64,000 bases of DNA from Isoetes taiwanensis (lineage: Eukaryota > Streptophyta > Lycopodiopsida > Isoetales > Isoetaceae). The position numbers and the translations under genes are program-made. Shown here piece by piece: positions 11,191 through 24,110 of this stretch. The notes beneath the pieces are model-generated. The model was given only the letters and a program-made list of their open reading frames with translations. It made no database searches and was not told the DNA's origin. How positions within the stretch are numbered: position 1 is the first letter of the stretch; each line of letters starts with the position of its first letter. The stretch spans positions 1,890,783-1,954,782 of the forward strand of contig JAJEKV010000032.1 in NCBI GenBank assembly GCA_021234155.1, written 5' to 3'.

Positions 11191-14100
11191 AGCAGGGAAA
11201 TCCTAGCCGGTATCATCACGCTGGATTTGCAAAGAGAAATGTAAAGAAAGAAAGAGAGAATAGAACTCAAAGATAATGACTTCTTCATATCAATCAGTAT
11301 GAACTCTCACAATCGAGAGGAATAAAGCGGTGACAAGGCTAAAATCTCATTTAAAAACTCAACCTCGGATCAATGCATGAATTCAAGGAATCAGCCTTTC
11401 ATGGTGCCTCGGAATCCCGCTAAATCAGCGTCGCGATTTCGAGGCCAATACTTGTCCGTTCCGCTCTCTTCTTTGACGGGCATGGACTTCTGCATCGCTT
11501 TTGGCTTCCGGCATGGGTCCGCTACCCGATGCTTGACTCCGTCTCTTTGTTTCTCAGCCAGTGGAACTTAAGAATAATTTCGCGGATCGAGATAGAGGAC
11601 TAACTCTCCCCCCCCACTTCCCCAAAGAACACCCGCGGGAGAGAGGCAGAACAGCTTTCAGAGGTGGAAACCGTGAATCTTCTCAAAATCATCATGCGTC
11701 TACTATGTGGGCATGCGCCAAGATGATACTCAGACGGGGATCTTGCCTATCTTTTGAGCGCCACGTAAATATGGACCCCAATTGAAGGTGATATGCCAAT
11801 GAGAAACCGGATCAAGGCCATATCTTCAAAGCACCTGTGGCTTCCACGACACATACCGTACCATGAGAAGGCAAGTCCTCAAGATCAAAGGCACCAGCAG
11901 TAGTATTAGGATTGCAAAGAGTAGGTAGGGTGCTTCCGCAATAGAAATACCTAAGAAGACATTTTAGGGCTGCAATGTGACTCCAGCTTGACTCAAGTGA
12001 ACTCAGGATCGAGACGTGAGGGCAAAGACGCTTCCAGAATTGTGTGTGTGAGGCCCCACTACTTGAGGGGGGGTTTAAGCAACCTCGCTCATTCGTAATA
12101 TAGATCCACCCCCAAGTATGCTCCAATGTTTCTCCTTCCCTCGCCGTAGACGTAATCCATCGAGACAAAGCGCGGATCCCAATCAAGATCCGTGGAAAAT
12201 TTGAGCTAGTCCAATTAGCGCAATTCAACCAGAGCCTTGGTCCAAAAGGAGAAAGTTCTTAACTGACATTAGAAATTGATGGCGGAGGTGTTCCCAATGA
12301 TGTATACCAGATGGTTCTCAGGAGGAGGTCAGATCATGGGTCACCGGATTCTGATCAATAATTCCTAAAGGAGATCAACATCCAAAGTTCGGAAGAATTC
12401 ATCGCTCCCAATCGTGACACCTAAAGAAGAGCTGCTGATTGTGAGGAGAAACCCAGCCCCGGGAATGGTCTCACTTACAAGGTATGTACATAGAGTAGTT
12501 GAAACCTCCAATATGTCAGAACTATATTTGAGCAACCTAATTTACATATCTTCATGCAAATTCTTCAACCTCGCTGGCAGAAGTTTAAATCCGTAGGGCA
12601 GATGAGCAGCCTGTGCATGTACTCAACCTTGAAGGCATTGGTCCATGTCCGAGTCATGGAGATATTTGTTTCGCACGCCAAAACCGCTGGCACGTGGTTG
12701 CCTTGCAAAAGCACGGTTTGGACCATCGCTGAATTTGTCTTATGTGGCCCCGCCAAATAAAAATCATGGATCACATACGGGTTGAACTGTGCTAAAGATG
12801 AAGAATTCATGATCATCACAAGTACAAGCCCATATACCAAGAGAGCAATACGTAAGACCGCCGCTCTCAATGGAGATTCGTGCCAAAACGGATAAAATCA
12901 TTGTTGAGATCCTAAGGTTACCATTAGTGTAGCTCACTTTAGCATAAAAAGATGTCGCCGAGACCACATAGTCCAGATAGCTTGTGGGTGTGGAAAATCA
13001 TCTGTGAACATGGACTCGCTAATGAATATAAGTCCGTGGCCGATTCTCGAGCATCTTCACAGATCGAATGGCTCACAGAATCAAAAGTTCCATGTCAAGT
13101 GAATCTTATTGTCCTCTTAGCAAGAAGCACAGCTTGGCCTCCGCCGATCTTCCCGCGTGAGAATGCGTGGCCCGTGATGATGATGGGCCTTTGAGTGGAG
13201 ATCTCAGAATCAAGGCTCAGTAATTTCTTGCAGATCGACAATCTCGCTTCTAAGCTTGACAAGCCAGTTTGCAAGACCGCGGACTCGTGGTTCCGAATCC
13301 ATCGCTAGTTGGCCTTCTAAAGCAAGTAAATACCTAATTTCAAAATTGTTCTAATAAACATGCAGATGACTGTGTGTACCTCATTGTGTAATCCATAAGG
13401 CTGTACCGACCGCTACCTTAATTTTATCTTTGTCTTTGAGTTGAGCCGCTGTCTTGGATAGTAGCCCTGTTGAATTTGTTGGTCTTCGAACAGAAAGCAT
13501 GCTGCTTTGTTCATTCTCGAGCCTCACTTCGCCTCTAGTAGAGCGTGGGTAATGTCGACCGCTATCTCTCCGTGAAAGTCCGATTTGGATGGTAGTCAGC
13601 CCCAAGATCATGGCAGGACAAAAGATCCATAGAATCCATATACTCTTTGACTTCATTCATGAAGTGCTCTTTGAGAGTCGGCAATTTGTTCATGCTTCTA
13701 TACAAGGCTGCCTAGACAGTAAGAGAAAACGAGGTGAAGAGGCAATGGTGGTTATGAATGACAGAGCAGAGTTTGAGAGACTTGCCGAGGTGGAACCTTA
13801 ATTTGTGTGCATTGAGAGGAAGGAACATTGATAATGGGAGCATGTGGTGCTTAAGTTGGCATGGGGACGGACGCAGATGTTTTCCAGTTCCAAAATGGCA
13901 GGTAGAGGACAAAGATGGCTTGAAGAAAAGGGCTCGTGATTCCTCGTTGACATACTCACCGGGTTTGGGGGAGGCAGAGGCTGTGACGATTGCCCGAAAT
14001 GGGCATTCATAGCGGATTCTAGGCCTGAACTCGAGATTAACCGGTGAGACGATCAACTTCATGGAGGAGGCGTCAAACATGATTTGGAGGCCAATCATCA

Positions 14101-14480
14101 AAGCTTGTAAATATATGCGGCGTTAATGAAGGTGTGAAAGAAAGGTTGCTGATATGGGTATTTTAATGGAATAGTCATAGAACTTTCGTCAATTTAAAAC
14201 TTCAGCTAAAGGCTTCAAGTGCCTTTGTAATATTCGTGAGCTTGTGAGTGGTGGCCACGACATGGTGTTTGGCCATAAACCAGAACATCATGATCCCGCA
14301 GTGCAAAAGCGTACCCAATTCAAAGAAGGAGTTCTAATTTATGTACTAAAAGTACCGGGAGCTTAAGATTTTTGATTGATGGTGATGTTGTGGTGATCCA
14401 CCATCATCTCGGCAACCTCGCATTGGTCTTGATGAGATATGCAACAAATCAGGTTGAGTTTCTGATTAGAACAGTGAGTT
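11190..14480. mobile_element. Degraded transposable element, copy B
   Basis: Second, diverged copy of the element at 3.77 to 7.6 kb, same orientation, with collinear short matches over its length. Reading frames are short and broken on both strands. With copy A it brackets the XTH gene. Confidence 0.45.
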
Positions 14481-16330
14481 TTGTTTGGAAAAATTCAAAC
14501 AACCCTCTCTCACTCTTCTCACCTACTTCTTGATTGGTGCTCACGAGGGTCACCTAATGCGAGTAAAGGAAAATATAATCGATTCAAAGAGGGCCTGATC
14601 CATGGGGACTATGGCCCAAAGAGTAGGGGAGCTTTTGGAGAGGCAAACCATGGCGCTTCATGGAGAAATTTTAAAAAGGTAAGACGGAGAGCAAAGAAGT
14701 TGCAAAATATTTAGGGCGCTGCCCACTCAACAAGATTTTTATAACTTCGTATGGAATCGAATCATAGGTGCCGATGGTTGGTAGATGAAGAAAGCATCCG
14801 AACTCAATTTTTTTTGGTTAAGTCCCAAAAGCACCTAAGAGTGAATGACTGCAGATGAACTGAAACAACCCGACCGCATGGGACGCCATGGTGAGGTACC
14901 TACAGATTTTCGATTGTCGTGAGTTTAATGGTGCATTAAAATAGGCAACCGAAAGAGGCCTGAGATTATAAAGAAAAGGTAGTGGTAGAGACAACAATGC
15001 AGGAGAGAGGACCGATCAGATTTGCGCTTAGAGCAATGCAGTAATCTTGATTGAATGTAACTTCGTACGCACACGCCAGGTGCCTGGAGATTGGGCTATG
15101 ATGGCGTTTCACAGCGGTAGTGGACTATATAAGATGAGCAAGGTTCAATGAGAGTACCACTTGCAAAGGATGGATATGCCTAAACACTATGCCAAAGAAC
15201 TGGCCAGCGACAGATCACCGCAAGATGACCGATTTGATCTCTCGAAGCCGCGAATCAACCTCACGGATGGGTGGTCGGCCAGCCGCTGACAATCCACCTT
15301 ATGACGGATCCGTGATATGGTCCTTGTGATGCTCCCCACAAATATACTTGCCTCTACTTCGCGATGACTCCCGGGTGAGGGAAATCCCCCATCCGTCCTT
15401 CGACCGCATCGGCTCCTCCGCTCTATCCCGCGACCGGTATCCAGTGCAAGTGAAGGGGACACGTACCCGCATCTCCCCTGGCCTGGCCGAAAAGGTGAGC
15501 ACCATCTCCCTTCAAGTGGTCTAGAGGTTTCATATTCCAACAGAGAATCATGGCTACACACCCATTCTTTTCCCCCTCACTTAACCTCCCAAAACAAGAG
15601 CCAGCCGACACCGCAGCCTCTTTGGAGAGGTACACACCATTGCCCCTGTGAGGTGTTGGACCCATGCCCGCCCACTCAAGTGATCGGCCATAAGCCTAGC
15701 TCGCCATGGGGTCCCCAACAAACAAGGCCAGGGATCTTCCTCTGCCTCACTTCTAGCCCTCAAGTATGTAGTGGCCGAAGTTATATCATAGCCCCTATAG
15801 CCCTGTGAGGGCTCCTTACAGGGGCCGATAATAATAGGAAATCCAAGGGTTCAAACTAGAAGCATCACTAAGTAATGGCTACTAGGTCTCTAATTCCTCC
15901 CTTAAATTGGCCATGAGGGAGCAAACATTTTTAGATCAACCAACATCACATATTCACATAATAATAATGAGAATAATATCTAAACCTAATCATACACATC
16001 TAACTTACGCTAGGGTTCATTGATTGTGGTCAAGATCTGACTGAGGGTTCTAGGAAGGTTTACTAGGAGACACGAATGCTAACTCATCCGAGTCCTAACT
16101 TCCTGCATGATTCAAAGAATTCACCTGCCTCCCGAGGAGCCCTCCTACTCCCGACATCTCCATGATCTTCTGCCAAGGTAGCTAGCTTAGCTCCCACTCC
16201 TATTGACGCTGCAGACGCCTGGGTTAAGAAGAAGGAGTTACTTACAGAAACTGCTTCTAAAATGGAGTTTCGAAAGGCCAAGAAAGTTCCCAGAAAGTGT
16301 TGGAGCTAGGAAAGAGGCCTAGGGTTAGTT
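14481..16330. other. Probable LTR-retrotransposon debris, no gene recognised
   Basis: The part at 15670 to 16080 is loosely related to 3170 to 3520. A minus-strand frame near 15340 reads YICGEHHKDH, vaguely like a retroviral gag zinc knuckle (CxxC....H) with its first Cys lost. That reading is too weak to name. No other motif was found. Confidence 0.25.
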
Positions 16331-17480
16331 AGGTTTAGGCTCATAGGTTAGGGCTTACATGTTATGCCACTCCTGCCCAATAGGGTAGTTCCTACGTGGT
16401 CCCCACAGGTTAAGGCCACGCGGAAAATGGTCTTAACTTCAAGGTTGCTAAGTTATATGAATAACTTAGCCGCAAGTAACCCCTTATGCCACTAACGGCG
16501 GTATGCCAAGCAAGGCGAAGGTAGATTCTTGTATAGTGACGAACCTTAAATATATGTATTTATGGCGCATATTTCCCCGAGCGCCACATTCTCCCCCTCT
16601 AGATACGTCGCTCCTCGATTACGCTAAGGTCACTAACCTACACTAATCTCCGCAAAAAGCACACAACAAGAGTATAAGAACTTAACTCTACTCTAAAAAG
16701 ACCAACTCTCAGTTAATTAGCATTGTAATATAGCGCCATATTTATGTTATACAAAATTATATAGCCATAACAACTATTATTATAAAAGTATACACATATA
16801 ATATTATTAAACAAATTTAGGGAGTTCATAGTTAAGTCTTAAAATCTATGGCTCCCCGCTCTCTCTCGTGAACGCGGCGCTCATGCTTAGTCTAGTGGGT
16901 AACACACCAGATCTAAAGAACTATAGGTCTCGAGTTCTAGATCAGCTCGTAATCGCACTGAACTCAAGGTGTCAAAATCCATGTGACGTTAATGTAAAGT
17001 GGCTGGGGCAAAATTCCAACCAAGCAAATGTAGTGTGGTGTGTGGTCACATGCCAGTTGATGTCAGCCAGTGGCTGACGCGCTACAATACTATCTATATT
17101 CATCTATCTATCTATGCTTCCCTTCACCGCCCGCACAAGTAGCACATTATGTTATATAAGTTATTGCTTGTGGTTTTAGGACCAATTTCTATCACCTCCC
17201 TTGAGCCGAATTACTAGCCCAAGGTTACCTCACTACCTTGCACTGATCATGGCCCCATAAGGATTTGAGCTTAAGGACCATTTAAGATGATCCTATTGCC
17301 CATGATCAAGTGCTACCTTGTACACTCCATCCCTTGATCGAAAACCCACAAAGGCTCGCGCCCTCGAGGGTTTGGGTTTTCAGCATCTTACCATCCCAAC
17401 ATCGCATGATCATTTATACCTTCACCATGGCCTCCCTAGCGTGCCCCCGGTGATCGCGGGCGTAGAGATCATCCGAATCT
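16331..17480. other. Intergenic, nothing recognised
   Basis: Includes an AT-rich tract (about 16700 to 16830) and a short (ATCT)n run near 17098 to 17113. No coding signal was found. Confidence 0.3.
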
Positions 17481-17484
17481 TATG

Positions 17485-17700
17485 GTCTCCGCATCATCGC
17501 CACCATGCCGCCTCTTCCTCTCACATGACCCTCCTCATCATGCTCACTCTTGGTGCGGGTGGCCTAGAGAATGCCTTTTAGAGAGTATCTCTCATCATCG
17601 CCCACCATGCCGCTTTCCTCTCTTCCTCCTCACATGACCCTCTCCCGGTCATGCACACTCTTGGTGCGCGGATGGCCTAGAGAATGCCTTTTAGAGCGAT
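17485..17700. repeat. Tandem duplication with a unit of about 113 bp
   Basis: Two adjacent units share the blocks ATCATCGCC, ACCATGCCGC, CTCACATGACCCTC, CACTCTTGGTGCG and GAGAATGCCTTTTAGAG in the same order. The last block ends 113 bp apart in the two units. The copies differ by small indels. Confidence 0.7.
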
Positions 17701-18044
17701 CTCATCATCACACTTCCAAGATTCTTGCATATGCATTCTAATTAGCTCGAATGTATGCTTTACTAAAGCCATACTAAGACATACACTTAACTAAGCACCG
17801 GCAAGTCGGCTTCGACCACCGAGATGACTCCTACCAATCCAACCTCCATAAAGTCCCAAGATTACTTCTCTGTGATCCTCCTTCAATACCCAAGTTATGC
17901 TTCAAGCAAGTGTTTCCACTGACCAAATATTGAAGGAATTGACCTTGGTTCTCAATGCCTACCAGGATTAACTCTGCACTATTATTTCAATTGTTCTCCA
18001 CATTCTCCAACAAAGTTGGAGTTTCCGTAACCTCCTTCTGGTCC

Positions 18045-18540
18045 GGAGTGTGCCTCTTCAATAGGCTCATGGAAGACCTTGTGGACTTTAAGGTGGGTAG
18101 GTAAGTAGAGATTGTAGGCTTGGCTCCTACTCACCTAAAATCTAGTTGGTCCCGCCACCTTGGAGCAAGCTACTTACAATTGCCGACATGCTTCTCCCTT
18201 GCTTGACCTTTACTTGAACCAAATCCTTATCTCCCAACAAACTCGAGGAGTTTTATGTCTATCCGCTAGATTCTTCTAATGTCTAATCTCAGATTACCAC
18301 AAAATGCCGCATATCCGGCCGATATTGTAAACTTCCACCTTGGGCACTAGATTATGCCACATAACCGGGGTCAAGAATTAATAATTGTAACTAATCATGG
18401 AGGAGACATCTTCGGCGACTTTTGCTTCATATTATTGTAACGTGAATCACCAAATGGTGGATGTAATCGGCCATTTGGATTGCTTTTCCAATCATAGTTT
18501 CTCAACGTCTCCAAAATTTCGCTGGTGCACTCCATTTATT
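18045..18540 (-). mobile_element. Ty3/gypsy retrotransposon remnant: integrase C-terminal module
   Basis: Read on the minus strand in broken frames, the order is ILETLRNYDW (near 18500), GDKDLVQVKVK (18199-18237), LAPRWRDQ (near 18150-18170) and then AYNLYLPTHLKVHKVFH (18045-18118). This is the order of the gypsy integrase end: the segment before the GDxVxV motif, then KLxPRWxGPF, then Y.L.LP.HLKVH.VFH. These pieces belong to the polyprotein of an LTR retrotransposon. Frame changes and stops show that it is dead. The rest of the polyprotein should lie at higher coordinates but could not be read. Confidence 0.65.
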
Positions 18541-19780
18541 CACTGACCGTGAATGAAAAGGAAAATTCATCCACAAGTTGGTGTGTAGTTCCTCAAGGAA
18601 GAAGTCTTGCTAAAAGCCAATCAAGAACTGATCCTATTAAGTCGATTTAATTAAAGTGGGACAAATCTCTAATTTTGGGACTCCTGACTGGAAATGGGAC
18701 TCATACCCTTTAAAAATTCAATTGACGTTTGAATAGAATTACACATCACACACAAAGAATTGCTACTTGTTTTCCCCATAAATTTTATGTAAAACCACTA
18801 GTTGGGAAAGTTTTTAAGTTTCTCAATATTATTCACAAATTTATCAAAGTTACGGAGGTTGCTCATGGTTTTGTCCATTCCCTTTTGGGATCTTGTGTGT
18901 GTTGTCCTTTGCAATGTGAGAGCTTGATATGACCATATACCCACACACACCCACCACCCTCCTTTGAGGATTAGCATGATTTGCCCTCCACTCTTCTCCC
19001 AAAGAAATTTGCAGTATTGCTCCTCAAGTTGCTCCCTTGGTGGTCTCCAATGGCCCCCAATATTGAATTTGGAATCCGTGACGCAACTCCTCTCCATCAC
19101 CCAGTGGTATGCACGTAGAGTGCCACCCCAACCATAAGCATTGGACAATCCTCATCATCGTGCCTTACTAGCACAAAGACCTTTCCTTGATACAACCTCA
19201 AAGGATCCCATCTGTGAAGATCAAACCACTCTATTGAGGCCTTACTTCCCACAAACCACTTGGAACCTCATAGGGACTCAAGTGAACATTCTAGATCGCT
19301 TTGCTCCTTGAGTAAACCTCCCATTCACCTCGAAGAACTCCGCCTTCTCAAAATTCTCCCACATGGTTGTTCGGGCCAAGTTACATGCTCACAACTTTCT
19401 CCAAAGACTTGATTAGGGAGTCCATTTGATTTTCTAAGAGTGGAGGTGTGCTTTCCATTTTAACATCATCCCAAAGGCATTATATAACTCTTGATGCCCT
19501 TCTCACTAGTTGGCTAGAGCTCTTGACAGCCTTGAAGGGAGTGTAGTGGTTTTGGCCGCCTTTAGAATGAGAACTTCACTAGAAGACTCTCAGTTACACA
19601 ACTCTCGATTCCTTGTACAAGCATCCACAACTTGTCACCCTGGTTCCACTTATATCAAGATGATTGGTATTCCATCCCTAACCCAAAATCCTGAACTCAA
19701 GTGGTTTTGTGTGTCTTGGTCAACTCGACCTACCATCTAGTAAGTATCCCTCGACAAATGATTTCCAATCAAGTAACCTC
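18541..19780. other. Degraded sequence, no gene recognised
   Basis: Lies between the gypsy integrase tail and the QLDN/GHxHDDI remnant. A 116-codon minus frame (18798-19148) carries no recognisable motif. Confidence 0.25.
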
Positions 19781-19808
19781 ATCCATCAAGAAAGCCATTG
19801 GGTTGGGG

Positions 19809-20033
19809 TCAATGCAGCCTCTCAAACACATCCATTAGTTCCGGGAGACTAGTCACATTTTCTCTTGAGCTTGTGGAGAAAGTTCCAAAGAATGCACCTA
19901 TATCATCATGCATATGCCCAACCATCATGAATCCCACTTTCACAACTTTGAATACTCCCCACCGCCAAGTATGACATTTCCCCAAACATCCATCTATTCT
20001 GTTTTCTTTCCAACAAATTGTCCAATTGAACAC
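19809..20033 (-). mobile_element. Remnant of a transposon-type gene with a QLDN ... VGHxHDDI domain (DUF7869-like)
   Basis: On the minus strand VQLDN is read near 20016 to 20033. After a frame change come KEN, then VFKVVKVGFMMVGH and MHDDIGAFFGTFST. A widespread family of uncharacterised eukaryotic proteins, often in multicopy transposon-like loci, has the same layout: QLDN, then KENKN, then F.EV..GFL.VGHTHEDIDA.F. The match is from memory of the family pattern, and the name DUF7869 is my best recollection. The frame changes between the motifs show that it is a relic. The element may reach from about 18.9 to 21.5 kb, but no ends were found. Confidence 0.5.
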
Positions 20034-20039
20034 ATAGCT

Positions 20040-21740
20040 CTTTGGCGCTTACCAAGTAAGTGGGAAATCAGTCCTAAGTCCCTCCTCTTTGATTCACTAG
20101 GACACCTTGATGAGTTTTTTATCCCATTTCTTTGGTAACAAAAGTGCCAGCTTGATCATCCATCAAAGCCTCAAAATGGGTGCCGATGGGGGAATACTCC
20201 TCCCTTCTATCTATCCTTTCTCTAGTGTTCTCAAGCACTTGGAAAATATGAGCTCACATGGAAGTTTGGATCATCCCTCCATAGATCAAGCACAAAATGA
20301 CCATATAGGTTCCGGGCCCATGGACCATGTGTTAAGACACCCGCTTATTCTATTTCATCTCAAAAAGCTTTAATAATGCTTGGGTAAAGGATCTAGCTTT
20401 CGCAAGAAAGTCTTGTGTTGGTCCATCTTATCATGAATTATACACAGAACCTGGCCGTGCCGCATCCTGAGAAAATGTTCTCCAATCGCCAATACAACTG
20501 CCTACATGATATTTGGTCCCTTTGGTGATCTCAAGTAAATTGCCTCTAATTGCCATATTCTTTCTTTCTCTATTGCGCTTGATGCAAGTGTATCCTTGAG
20601 TTGAATGCAAGTGTTGCACTTTGAGAATGGCATGTTATGCGTGACACCTACCGCCCCGAGAAGTGAGTGCTCCATAACTTGGTGAAATGTGATTGGAGAA
20701 AAGAGGCCTACTCAATAGTTTCTAGGATGGGAGTTGACCTCTTAAGGCACTCCTTTTGATATAGTGTTGTATAACACCTTGCACCACCGCACAATCGCTC
20801 GCTCACCTTCTAATTTGTAGCATACTGAGATATGAGCCCTCACAAAAGCCTCAAGACTCGCAATGGCCTTGAGAGTATTGCTCTAGGTTTCCAAAGTGAG
20901 TGCATTGCCATGTTGGAACAAACTGTACCCTTTTCTAACCTCAAGCCCCATTATCCAGAATGAAGACTGCCTACCCCAAGAATCCATCCAATGCTCTCAT
21001 ACATACCTTCGTGCCCTCAATTGATATAGTAGCCTTCCCCAGAGCTAACATACCGGAATTCCCCTCGCATTATCAGAGTAGATGAAATTAATCCTATCTT
21101 TTAAGTGAAGCTATCTTAATGTATCGGGGACCTTTATCCGAATCCAGGTCATCCAATAATCGCATCAAGACTGCAATCTAGGTTGCAACACTCTTGTCCC
21201 TAATTGCCTTCTAGGTTTTCTTTGGTTGGGGCCATACTTTCCATCCTTTCTAAATATTTGTCACTTCTAGGCCTCTTGGCACCCTTGGCCGCTTTTGTGA
21301 AAACATAGCTCTTCCTTGTGATCAAAGGATGCTCATCGACCACCAAATCTTCCACATGGCCTCGGGTGGGCCTTGGGGTATGTAGTTTAGTAGGGCATTC
21401 CAAACTATCACCATTCTCAGGTGTAATATATCTAATTGGCCATCTCAACTGAAGCTGGACCTAACAACTCCGTGAGCACACAATGCAATCACTAGAGCTT
21501 CCCCTGGGACATGATTGTATCAACTTGGATAAGGCTTCACAATGCCAACTCCAAGATGACTGATCTCCCGCCTTTCATCATTCACACTATCAAAAGGATT
21601 CTCAACGCAGCTTATGATGCCCTCTCAAGAATATCGCCTCTGCAAGGGTGCAACAACAAGCAGCCATCTTCCTCCATTGGAGCCTAGGGCAATGTCCCAG
21701 GCCGGGCTTCCTGCTCCATTTGCTCATCTCACATGCTCCC
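20040..21740. other. Degraded, probably transposon-derived, no gene recognised
   Basis: Probably the 5' part of the element with the QLDN domain (minus strand). The longest minus frame here (21200-21448) has no known motif. Confidence 0.25.
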
Positions 21741-21744
21741 TCAA

Positions 21745-22055
21745 TGAAAGAGCACACATTAAAACCATATACAAACTACTTTAAACCATTAAATCCACAT
21801 ATACAACCATATTTAAACCATTAAACCATTAAACTATATACAACCATTTAAGACAATTAAAACCATTAAACCACACATAGAACCATTAAACCATTAAACC
21901 ATTAAAAACATTAAAACCATATAACCAAAGAAAACATTAAAACACATAACCATATAACCATGTAACCATTATAAATCCATTAACCATTAAAAACATTAAA
22001 ACTATTAACCATTAAATCTATTAACCATTATAAACATTATAACCATTAAAAATAT
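21745..22055. repeat. ACCATTAAA-type minisatellite
   Basis: About 300 bp of irregular tandem units of AACCATTAA, with variants such as AACCATATA and AAACATTAA. The ends are ragged and the unit length varies between about 8 and 12. Confidence 0.85.
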
Positions 22056-23090
22056 GGTCACGCGGGATTGTTACCGCATCACTACATTACACGGCCACAC
22101 CGACACCCATGTCACTGACCGCGATGGCCTACACGCGGATGTGGTGTCATATCGGCACTTTAGGTTCGAGTAGCCCCAAACAATCGCATCTCTTCCTTCC
22201 GCCACCCATTCATCCATTCATTCTTTCCTCGGTTCTCGTTTTTCCATTCCGCCTTCAAGTAGCTCCGCCTTGGCCATCCTTCCACCCTCACCCGACGGGC
22301 TTATGACGCTGTACCGGTCGACGGACGGACGATCTACGCCGGCAGGTTTTGCACGTACCGAGTGTTCGAAAGCCATAATGTACTGAGAAGAAAGTGAAGT
22401 TCTTCTCAGAAGTTTATAGCTTTTTTATTGCTTCTTTTAGTTTTCTCGTAAGTCCTTTTTAGTTTTATTGCACTCTTACTATATTTTTTTATCGAGGTTC
22501 TACTATCCCCCCCTGCTTCAATTTCACCGACAAATCCCTATTCTCATGGTAAACCGCTCTCAAACATGGAATCAAACACCTGAGCTTCCTCTCGTGATCC
22601 AGCAAATCTACCAGGTTTAAATAATTAATATGTTCTCTTTTTGTCTCCATCAAGCTTCACTCTATTTCACATGTTTTCATCGCTTTCCTCGCTTTGCTTT
22701 TTGTTTTGTTTTCTGTGGTTTGTTTTCTTCTTTCTAGTTTTTGTTTTATTGAAAACCTTGTACGTGCATAAGTAAGAGACTAGTGCTAAGACTAGTGGCA
22801 AGCAACTGAACTAGGAATCCTCAGAGATGTGATAGGAAGAAAAAAATCCACGTGAGCAAAGAATAACATTATGAATGATTCACAAATGCAAATTGCAAAA
22901 CTTTCCTTGACTGCTTACAATGTAGTAACTTAATCCAGAATGAATTGCTTTAACTATGATCTAAGAATGTGGATTTGTTTTACAAAGAAATGCAAATCTT
23001 CTAACTCACGTATCCTCCCTTGTAGGAAAGGTGCGATCACTGCTGATTTCATGAAATGAATGTACTACAACAATCCATGTAGCAGCAGCC
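22056..23090. other. Intergenic, nothing recognised
   Basis: The first 250 bp are GC-richer and contain a CATTCATCCATTCATTC run. The rest is T-rich. An inverted repeat, TACTGAGAAGAA ... TTCTTCTCAG, lies near 22379 to 22410. No long frame was found. Confidence 0.25.
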
Positions 23091-24110
23091 TTCTCACTCA
23101 TGAAGTCGAATCTCTTCGCCTCGCTGAGGCGAGAATGTGGAGTGTACCCCCGGATTGTTGGCTGGTTGAGGCATTTCTAATCGTGAGTCGGTGAACGATA
23201 CAAAATTTGCCCAAGGTCCCTCTAGTCTCAGAGTCGCCTACGCTTTTGTGTATTCTAATTCAAGGAATGAATGTCATGCATGTACCAATGGCTCGCGGTC
23301 CTGTCATAGTGTTTCTATCTAAACAGCCACTCCCCTTCAACCATCTTCGCCAATATTAAGTAAGGGGATCGCTCCGGACCGGGTGAGGGGCTCTACGACA
23401 ACCAGACGTAATATCAGTTTTCTCACTCGTGAGTCGAAGACCCGCTTAGTGGAGAATCCCAAGGTATTCTTCTGTCTTTAAAACATAGCGCCGCGAATAG
23501 CCTTAAATTTCCACTCTCCTTCAAATTATCTTCCTCGAAAGTATGGCGAAGTGTCCCCATCGGCTCAAGTAGCCTCCGTGGGTCAAACCACGTGGGGCTT
23601 TCTTTGACATGTTTTCAGCATTCTCGACCACAAGTCGAGAATCCCTTTAGATACCAATTATCCCGGTTCTGTCAGAGGTTCCCACCCAGCTGCAGAGCCA
23701 CTCTCCTTCAATCATCTTCTCAATATTGTGAAGAGGAAGGGCTCTGACCGTGGAGGCCTCGTGACCAACCACCGGAAATGCATCCTGCGACTCAGCCACC
23801 GAACTTTATTTTCTACCGAAGACTGGATATCGTTATAGGTTGGTTATTGCTCAGATTCTCGACCAGCGAGTCGAATGCCTTAATTCAGCCGTGCGATCTT
23901 GAGTACTAATTGAGTTTTCATTGGCGGCATTCTCGACTTCATGGTCGGTAAATGCACTATTAACACCGATTCTCGACTAAGTCATAACTTTAACCATCCT
24001 ATTCTCATGTGCTCTCTACCGGTGCTCTCTATCTCACCGAGCCACTCTCCTTCAACCAACTCTCGGACATTATGGCGGGAGTGGTTCGACTGGTGAGGCC
24101 TCGACTAACT
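23090..24110. repeat. Degenerate tandem repeat, unit about 186 bp
   Basis: The block CCACTCTCCTTCAA recurs at about 23326 (as GCCACTCCCCTTCAA), 23511, 23697 and 24041. The spacings are 186, 186 and 344 bp, the last close to two units. Between these blocks lies a recurring TCTCGAC...GTCGAGA palindrome, seen near 23420, 23622, 23855, 23925 and 23972. Both the period and the palindrome point to a decayed satellite. Confidence 0.6.

Noticed and set aside
15299-15505. Gag zinc knuckle (YICGEHHKDH) on the minus strand
   Set aside because: The first Cys and the last Cys are absent and the frame is short. One partial motif is not enough.
23090-24110. CRISPR-like array
   Set aside because: Units are about 186 bp and degenerate, without short identical repeats and unique spacers. 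The context is a plant nuclear genome.
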